From JAENVU01 sp046598395 (GTDB taxonomy: Bacteria; Actinomycetota; Acidimicrobiia; IMCC26256; JAENVU01), in assembly GCA_046598395.1 (NCBI GenBank), contig JBKJIQ010000047.1, forward strand, positions 124,001 to 188,000: a stretch of DNA of 64,000 nt, written 5' to 3'. The notes under the pieces were generated by a model, which made no database searches, was not told where the DNA came from, and saw nothing but the letters and a program-made list of their open reading frames with translations. The position numbers and the translations under genes are program-made. Shown here in pieces: positions 58,930-64,000 of the stretch. Position 1 is the stretch's first letter, and each line of letters starts with the position of its first letter.

Positions 58930-58943
58930 TATCCTGCACACTC
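58930..58943 (+). promoter_or_regulatory. Leaderless -10 box TATCCT-N8-ATG for the MBL hydrolase
   Basis: TATCCT at 58930-58935, eight bases before the ATG at 58944. It is divergent from the molybdopterin enzyme promoter, about 90 bases away. Confidence 0.4.
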
Positions 58944-59669
58944 ATGACCGATGATCGTTTGTACTTTCGGCAGTTGTTGGCCGGACGCGAGTTTGCCGCG
59001 ACGGATCCGATTGCCCAGCAAATGGTGAACTTCGCCTACCTCGTGGGCGACCGGGAGACCGGCGAAGCGCTTCTCATCGACCCGGCGTACGCGGTGCAGG
59101 AACTCGTCGACATCGCTGCGGCCGACGGACTGCGCGTCACCGGCGCGCTCGTGACGCACTACCACCCCGATCACGTGGGCGGAACGATGGCCGGTTGGGA
59201 CATCGAGGGTGTCGCCGAACTCCTCGCCATCGATGGCATCAACGCACCGATCCATGTGAACCGCGCGGAAGCAACGGGCGTGAAGCGCATGACCGGCGCG
59301 TCGGACACCGATCTCGTGCTCCACGATGGCGGCGACGTGGTGAGTGTCGGCGCGATCGACATCACGCTCCTGCACACGCCCGGGCACACCCCGGGAAGCC
59401 AGTGCTTCCTCGTCGATGGCCGTCTCGTGGCGGGTGACACCTTGTTTCTCGACGGCTGCGGTCGCACCGACCTCCCTGGCGGCGATGCCGATGAGCTCTA
59501 CTACTCCCTGACCCAACGACTCGCGACCGTCTCCGATGACACCATCCTCTATCCCGGCCACCTCTACTCCGCCGAGCCGTCCGCCACGATGGGAGCCACG
59601 AGAGCGAACAACTACGTGTTCCGCCTTCCCACCATCGATCAGTGGCGCACCATGTTCGGAGCGACGTGA
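58944..59669 (+). CDS. MBL-fold hydrolase (glyoxalase II/persulfide-dioxygenase-like)
   Basis: 241 aa. Metal motif His72-x-His74-x-Asp76-His77 (THYHPDH), then LLHTPGHTPGSQ and GDTLFLDGCGRTDLPGG and a terminal YPGH give the glyoxalase II/ETHE1-like ligand set. It could hydrolyse a thioester or oxidise a persulfide. It is divergent from the molybdopterin oxidoreductase. The frame is open far upstream in antisense to that gene, but ATG 58944 yields the family N-terminus. The stop is followed immediately by the ATG of the broken lipoprotein gene. Confidence 0.82.
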   Translation: MTDDRLYFRQLLAGREFAATDPIAQQMVNFAYLVGDRETGEALLIDPAYAVQELVDIAAADGLRVTGALVTHYHPDHVGGTMAGWDIEGVAELLAIDGINAPIHVNRAEATGVKRMTGASDTDLVLHDGGDVVSVGAIDITLLHTPGHTPGSQCFLVDGRLVAGDTLFLDGCGRTDLPGGDADELYYSLTQRLATVSDDTILYPGHLYSAEPSATMGATRANNYVFRLPTIDQWRTMFGAT

Positions 59670-60304
59670 ATGAAGGCTCGTCCGCTCCGCGCAACAATGG
59701 CCAGCACCGTATTCGTCCTCGTGGTGATAGCCGTCGCATCATGCAGCGGCTCAACGTCAGGACCGCGTACCTCGAAGGCACACTTGATCCGCGCGGCCGG
59801 TTTCGGACCTACGCGATTCATCTCACCCAAGTTTTGTGGGACCTCACGACACCCCACGAGATCAAGTGTCTCGTGGCAGCACAGCCCCATCGCCAATCCG
59901 AGGCCGACCACCCACCGAAGTTGACCGGTGGGGCACGGGGTACGCCGCAGACGTTCACGTTTCCCGTCGGATCGTGTCTCCCGATTCCTGCCGGTGGGGG
60001 CGTCGGCCGACCGGTTGGATGCTCCGAACCTCACTCGTACGAGGTCACCGGCATCGCCGACATCGCCGGCCAGATCGACCACTTACCTGGGACCCATGAA
60101 CTTGATGCGTTCCTCGGACCGGCGTGCAGCGCGCTGGCAGTGCAATATCTCGGGCACCCGATCGACCGCGATCTCACATCGTCATGGTTGACCATTGGCG
60201 AGCCAAGTTGGAACGCGGGACGACGACAGATCGAGTGTCTTGTTGCGCATGGTCCGAGCGGGCAACATCGGGCCGTATCCGGCGCGATTCGTTCCGGAGC
60301 ATGA
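59670..60304 (+). pseudogene. Septum-formation-type lipoprotein gene, frameshifted
   Basis: The 5' part gives MKARPLRATMASTVFVLVVIAVASCSGSTSG, a lipoprotein signal with Cys box ASCS. The conserved C-terminal domain appears in another frame: FPVGSCLPIP...VGCSEPHSYEVTGIADI, LDAFLGPACSALAVQYLG and SWNAGRRQIECLVA, matching the PF13845 septum-formation domain (paired Cys, C-x3-H). The two frames differ by one net base, so a frameshift lies somewhere between about 59740 and 59830. It may be a real lesion or a sequencing error. The gene follows the MBL stop directly. Confidence 0.55.
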
Positions 60305-60325
60305 CACCGCCGGGTTCACAACGGC

Positions 60326-60338
60326 CATAATGACTCCC
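60326..60338 (+). promoter_or_regulatory. Leaderless -10 box CATAAT-N7-ATG for the amidase
   Basis: CATAAT at 60326-60331, seven bases before the ATG at 60339. Confidence 0.4.
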
Positions 60339-61721
60339 ATGAATGATCAGCCTTGGAGTGGAGACGCGATTTCGTTGGTGGATGCGTTCCGGAGTGGTGA
60401 GCGATCGCCGCTCGAGGAACTCGACGCGACGTTGGCCGCCATCGAAACGTCGGACCTGAATGCCTTCTCGCATCTGGATCCGGAACCGGCACGGAAGGCC
60501 GCGGCGAACGCGGACGTGACCCAGCCCTTCGGTGGTCTACCGATCGGCGTCAAGGAACTCGACAATGTGGCCGGATGGCCGGCCACCGAGGCATCGGTAC
60601 CCCTCAAGGACGAGATCGCCGCGAGCGACTCCACCAAGGTCGCGCGTCTCCGCCACGCCGGCGCGATTCCGATCGGACTCACGACGGCCTCGGAGTTCGG
60701 CGGCGTCAACCTCACGTACACGCGGCTCAACGGGTCCACCAAGAACCCGTGGAACCTCGAGCACACGCCGGGCGGTTCGTCCGGGGGCAGTGCCTCGGCG
60801 GTTGCGGGTGGTCTGGTCACCATCGCAACCGGTGGCGACGGCGGCGGATCGATTCGGATTCCGGCCGGGTTCACCGGCCTTCCCGGGTTGAAAGCCACGT
60901 ACGGACGCATCCCGAAGGGTCCCGACATGGTGATGGCGTCGCTCACGGCGGTGAGCGGATGCCTCAGCCGTTCGGTGCGCGACATTGCGCGCTACTTCGA
61001 CGTGAGCAACGGCTTCGATCACCGCGACCCTTACAGCCTGCCGCGCGTTGAAGGCTGGGAAGCCAGTCTCGGCACGTTGCACGACGCGCTGCGCGGCAAG
61101 CGCGTGGCGATCGCGATCGATCTCGGCAGCGCGACGGTCGACGACGAAGTCGCCGCCGCGGTCGACATCGCGGCGCGTGCACTCATCGCCGATGCGGGCC
61201 TGGTCCTCGTCGACATTCCAGTACAGACGCCCGAACTGTCTTATGAGTGGGCGCTCTCCGGGCTCAGCGAGATTGTGATGTTGCTCGGCGATCGGTATCC
61301 CGATTGTGCCGACGACCTCACGCCCGAGATCGGATTCGGGATGAAGGTCGTTGGCGACATGTACGACATCAAGGCCCGCGCTCGCATTGAGGCACAGCGG
61401 GTACGGATGAACGAGACGATGGCTGCGATCTTCGACCAGGTCGACTTCGTCATGGCCTCGACCAACCCCGACGTTGCGTTCGGCGCCAAAGGCCCACTCC
61501 CCACCACCGTGAACGGTCAGACCGTCGGACCGGGAAACAACGGCGCACTCACGATCCCGTCGAACATCTTCGGCAACCCGGCGATGCAGATTCCCGCAGG
61601 ACTCGTGCGCGGCCTCCCCGCGGGGCTACAGGTCCTCGGCAAGCATCATGAGGAACAACTCCTCTTGGAACTCGCCCAAATCGTCGAACAGGCTCGACCG
61701 TGGGCGCTGGTCGCGCCCTAA
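60339..61721 (+). CDS. Amidase (amidase-signature family)
   Basis: 460 aa (463 if started at ATG 60330). The Ser-Ser-Lys triad is visible: Lys72 in IGVKEL, cis-Ser in TPGGSSGGSA (147-148), and nucleophile Ser171 in GGDGGGSIRIPA. It hydrolyses an amide, possibly a lipid amide or amino-acid derivative. A leaderless-type CATAAT box precedes ATG 60339. Upstream in-frame codons overlap the frameshifted lipoprotein gene and lack conservation. It ends 114 bases before the P450 stop with no recognised element in between. Confidence 0.87.
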   Translation: MNDQPWSGDAISLVDAFRSGERSPLEELDATLAAIETSDLNAFSHLDPEPARKAAANADVTQPFGGLPIGVKELDNVAGWPATEASVPLKDEIAASDSTKVARLRHAGAIPIGLTTASEFGGVNLTYTRLNGSTKNPWNLEHTPGGSSGGSASAVAGGLVTIATGGDGGGSIRIPAGFTGLPGLKATYGRIPKGPDMVMASLTAVSGCLSRSVRDIARYFDVSNGFDHRDPYSLPRVEGWEASLGTLHDALRGKRVAIAIDLGSATVDDEVAAAVDIAARALIADAGLVLVDIPVQTPELSYEWALSGLSEIVMLLGDRYPDCADDLTPEIGFGMKVVGDMYDIKARARIEAQRVRMNETMAAIFDQVDFVMASTNPDVAFGAKGPLPTTVNGQTVGPGNNGALTIPSNIFGNPAMQIPAGLVRGLPAGLQVLGKHHEEQLLLELAQIVEQARPWALVAP

Positions 61722-61835
61722 TAATTGAACGTCTGGCTTCCGTCTGAGGGTCGTCGACATCACAAAAATGCGGAGTGCAGGGACGCCTACGTCACTGCTC
61801 ACCTCCACTCGTTCCTCGCTTCGGTTCGGGAGCGG

Positions 61836-63032
61836 TCACGGCGCGCTTCCCTCATCAAAGAGAACCGGTAGCGCGTCGGGGCCGCGGAAGGCGTAGCCCT
61901 GGATCACGGGCGCAGGCGCGTCGGGGTCGAGGCGGAGGTTCGGGAGGCGGTCCAGGATCGCGGCGAGCCCGGAGCGAAGCTCTCGTCGAGCCAGGTGCAT
62001 CCCGAGGCACTGATGCGGTCCGGTACCAAACGCAAGGTGGTGTTGGGTCGGACGACCGAGCTTCCAAACATCCGCTTCGTCGAACCGATCGGCGTCACGA
62101 TCGCACGAACCCGTCAGGACGTTCACGGGCGAGCCGGCGGCGATCGGGCAGCCTCTCACCTCGGTATCAGAGGTTGCGATCCGGGAAACCATGGTCACCG
62201 ACGACTCCCACCGCAGGGTCTCTTCAATCACCTCGGGCAACAGGCCGTCGGGATCGGCGATAACCCGGGTGAGATCATCCGGATGGGTGAGCAGCGCGTA
62301 GAGGGCATTGCCCATCACCCGAAACGTGGTCTCGGCCCCGGCGGGCAGCAACAGCCGTAGGAAGCCGTAGAGCTTTTCGTCCGACAACGTCTCGCCATCA
62401 ACCTCGGTGTGCACCAGCTCCGAGAGAAGATCACCCGTCGGTTCGGTACGACGCGCGTCGACCAGCGGTTCGAGGTACGCACGCATGTCTCGCGACGCGG
62501 CCATGCCGCGCTCGTGATGCAGCGGGCCCATGTTGATCTCTTCCGCCCAGGTCGCGAACTGCGCGTGATCCTCCAGGGGGATACCCACGATGCCGCAGAT
62601 CACCTGCACCGGATACTGCGACGTGATCGACGCAACAAGATCCGCGCGACCAAGCGGCGCGATGTGGTCAAGCAACGCACCGATCACCGGACGCACCAGC
62701 GTTGTATCCCATCGGTCGAGGACCGAGGCTCTGAATGCGTGCGCCACGAGATTCCGGTACTGGCGGTGTTCCTTACCGCTCATGGCCAGGATGAGATCGC
62801 CCATGTACTGACCGATGACCTCGGCATTGATCGAACTCGAGAACGTCTCCCAATCGCGCAGCACGCGCTCGGCGTCCGCGTAGCGGGTGACGTGAAAGCT
62901 GGGACGGGCATCGAACCCGGATCCCTCGAAGCGGATCACCTGATCAGTGGCGCGACCCCGCTCCCACATTGCGTACGGTTGGAAGGTGGTCCACTCCGCC
63001 TCGCTCGTCGGTTGCGCGTACTCGCTGCTCAT
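61836..63032 (-). CDS. Cytochrome P450
   Basis: 398 aa, typical soluble bacterial P450. The I-helix threonine motif is AGAETT, the ExxR motif is EETLRWE, and the heme loop FGTGPHQCLGMH carries Cys342. The N-terminus shows no membrane anchor. ATG 63032 has GGAG about eight bases upstream. The enzyme likely hydroxylates a steroid, fatty acid or similar hydrophobic molecule and needs ferredoxin partners encoded elsewhere. It is divergent from the small zinc-ribbon gene over 134 bases. Confidence 0.9.
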   Translation of the reverse strand: MSSEYAQPTSEAEWTTFQPYAMWERGRATDQVIRFEGSGFDARPSFHVTRYADAERVLRDWETFSSSINAEVIGQYMGDLILAMSGKEHRQYRNLVAHAFRASVLDRWDTTLVRPVIGALLDHIAPLGRADLVASITSQYPVQVICGIVGIPLEDHAQFATWAEEINMGPLHHERGMAASRDMRAYLEPLVDARRTEPTGDLLSELVHTEVDGETLSDEKLYGFLRLLLPAGAETTFRVMGNALYALLTHPDDLTRVIADPDGLLPEVIEETLRWESSVTMVSRIATSDTEVRGCPIAAGSPVNVLTGSCDRDADRFDEADVWKLGRPTQHHLAFGTGPHQCLGMHLARRELRSGLAAILDRLPNLRLDPDAPAPVIQGYAFRGPDALPVLFDEGSAP

Positions 63033-63154
63033 GATTTTCGCTCCTGATTCGCGCTCCGGCTCCTTCGGCGGGCCCGTTGGACTGCGACCTGACACGGTAG
63101 TCAGTTTTGTGCGCACGCTCCTTCGAAGTTGCGTCGGGCGCGGGATCGGGGTCC

Positions 63155-63166
63155 TACGCTGCACCC
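63155..63166 (+). promoter_or_regulatory. Leaderless -10 box TACGCT-N6-GTG for the zinc-ribbon gene
   Basis: TACGCT at 63155-63160, six bases before the GTG at 63167. Confidence 0.42.
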
Positions 63167-63358
63167 GTGAGCCTCCACAGCCCGATCGCCATCATCGTGT
63201 GTGTCGACTGCGGTGGGCGCGCGCACCTCGTGCAACCGGGTACCGACGAATCACCCTACGTGGAGGGTGACATCGCGTCGTACCGGTGCGAAGACTGCCT
63301 CGACCGGTGGGACCTCGTCGTCACCGCCGAAGATCTGGAGCCCGGCTCCGACCGCTAG
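63167..63358 (+). CDS. Small zinc-ribbon protein
   Basis: 63 aa from a GTG start. Two CxxC knuckles (CVDCGG near residue 12 and CEDCLDRW near residue 43) would bind one zinc ion. No further domain is present. The start is supported by the leaderless TACGCT box; the longer frame from upstream has no matching signal. It is divergent from the P450 and ends three bases before the convergent final gene. Such peptides often act as nucleic-acid or protein-binding adaptors; the role here is unknown. Confidence 0.65.
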   Translation: MSLHSPIAIIVCVDCGGRAHLVQPGTDESPYVEGDIASYRCEDCLDRWDLVVTAEDLEPGSDR

Positions 63359-63361
63359 CAG

Positions 63362-64000
63362 CTACTTGTGCGGATTCCACGACAGGATCGCGGGCACGGG
63401 GAATACCGGCGGCACCCCGGGCGCGGTGGTCGGGTCAGCGAACGACACGCGCGACTTCAACGTGGGCTCGGTGGCGGTTCCGACGGTCGCCTCAAACGCC
63501 ACGATCCTGGTGGTGTAGATCCCACCACCGGGCAGCTCGATCGGGACAAAACTTGGATCGCTCGAAAGGTTCTCGAGGATCACCGAATCGGCGACCACCC
63601 CGCGGCCAAACTTGAACGCAGTCCTTCCGCCGAGGTCCGCGTGTACCGCGGCGGTCGGCAGGTAGACCGTTCCCCACACGAACGCCGATCCGGCAGATCC
63701 GTTGTCGATATCCACCACCCGACACCTGCTGTCCGGGCATCGTTCGGCTCGAATCCCGGCCCGTGTCACGTTGGCTCCGACCGCCACATAGTCCAACTGT
63801 TCTATGGCCGAGTTGTTGTCTCCGCCGTTCGTCGTAAAGGTGAGCGCGACCTGGAGATCGGGAACATCTGCGGGGTTCGGTGCCGGAATCGGCCGGGCCA
63901 GCGTGCACTGAAGTCCGTCGGTAGTCCAGTTCTCATTCGGGCCGACACGTCTGCACGTTGCGTCAACGCCGAGGCCGCTGATCACCGCGGAGATTCCGTC
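63362..64000 (-). CDS. Unknown, probably secreted protein (5' truncated at window edge)
   Basis: At least 213 codons, open to the right edge, so the N-terminus is missing. The visible part is rich in beta-type sequence with Cys pairs (TCRRVGPNENWTTDGLQC and CPDSRC) and many small and polar residues, suggesting an exported or cell-surface protein. No family was recognised; a pilus-associated or PilX-like role was considered but nothing supports it. It converges on the zinc-ribbon gene. Confidence 0.45.
   Translation of the reverse strand, partial: DGISAVISGLGVDATCRRVGPNENWTTDGLQCTLARPIPAPNPADVPDLQVALTFTTNGGDNNSAIEQLDYVAVGANVTRAGIRAERCPDSRCRVVDIDNGSAGSAFVWGTVYLPTAAVHADLGGRTAFKFGRGVVADSVILENLSSDPSFVPIELPGGGIYTTRIVAFEATVGTATEPTLKSRVSFADPTTAPGVPPVFPVPAILSWNPHK

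Noticed and set aside
60339..63358. Natural-product gene cluster around the amidase and P450
   Set aside because: No core biosynthetic gene (polyketide, peptide or terpene synthase) is present and the genes point in different directions.
1..64000. rRNA, tRNA, insertion sequences, prophage or integrase genes
   Set aside because: No cloverleaf-like sequence, transposase motif or terminal inverted repeats were recognised on either strand; a dedicated search tool was not available.

Overview
The window is a gene-dense chromosomal segment from a high-GC actinobacterium. The best fit is an uncultured lineage of the Acidimicrobiia type rather than a Mycobacterium. Clues are F420-dependent luciferase-like oxidoreductases, a mycothiol-type maleylpyruvate isomerase/DinB-like protein, a KstR-like TetR regulator, many acyl-CoA and CoA-thioester enzymes, a decaprenylphosphoryl-arabinose (DPA) type gene set, and an Rv1264-like adenylate cyclase. 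No rRNA, tRNA, CRISPR array, insertion sequence or prophage was seen, and no gene-free stretch exceeds about 150 bases. The taxonomic call is inference from gene content.

Layout. 1-5506: a degenerate SGNH-hydrolase-like protein (cut by the left edge), an HExxH metallohydrolase, a gamma-carbonic-anhydrase-like/thiolase/DinB-like operon, then PhyH and a cation-efflux protein. 5533-18554: mostly minus-strand lipid/CoA metabolism (DUF35 + Ltp2-like thiolase + serine hydrolase; two SDRs; two F420-type LLM oxidoreductases; thioesterase; acyl-CoA dehydrogenase; ArsC; YceH). 18599-28653: diiron protein, Aat, glutamate synthase gltBD, a VapBC toxin-antitoxin pair and a second acyl-CoA dehydrogenase. 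28718-33486: SDR, a broken VOC gene, GNAT, a MecA_N-type penicillin-binding protein with a probable ATC start, and a frameshifted AbiEi/DUF559 gene. 33534-39025: a respiratory block, reading on the minus strand two cupredoxin lipoproteins, a small membrane protein, a GltD-like flavoprotein fused to a ferredoxin, cytochrome b, Rieske protein and cytochrome c. 39134-42991: three translationally coupled amidohydrolase paralogues that have lost most metal ligands, then an AMACR-like CoA transferase. 42999-46914: adenylate cyclase, FadD, KstR-like regulator, pyrophosphatase. 46984-56548: alkyl-sulfatase-like MBL protein, then a UbiA/DprE1/DprE2/HAD phosphatase/two GT-C protein operon and an SDR. 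56559-64000: molybdopterin oxidoreductase, MBL hydrolase, a frameshifted septum-formation-type lipoprotein, amidase, P450, a zinc-ribbon peptide, and an unknown secreted-looking protein cut by the right edge.

How the parts fit. Much of the window looks like side-chain/acyl-CoA degradation of steroid- or isoprenoid-like substrates under a KstR-like repressor. It is combined with a respiratory chain module and a cell-envelope arabinan-precursor pathway. Sequence-level signals worth attention are: a recurrent TANNNT box 6-8 nt in front of start codons (leaderless transcription), a hairpin masking the Shine-Dalgarno of a cupredoxin gene, a perfect 19-bp hairpin between gltB and gltD, palindromic operators upstream of the regulator and of the amidohydrolase operon, and at least three decayed or frameshifted genes.
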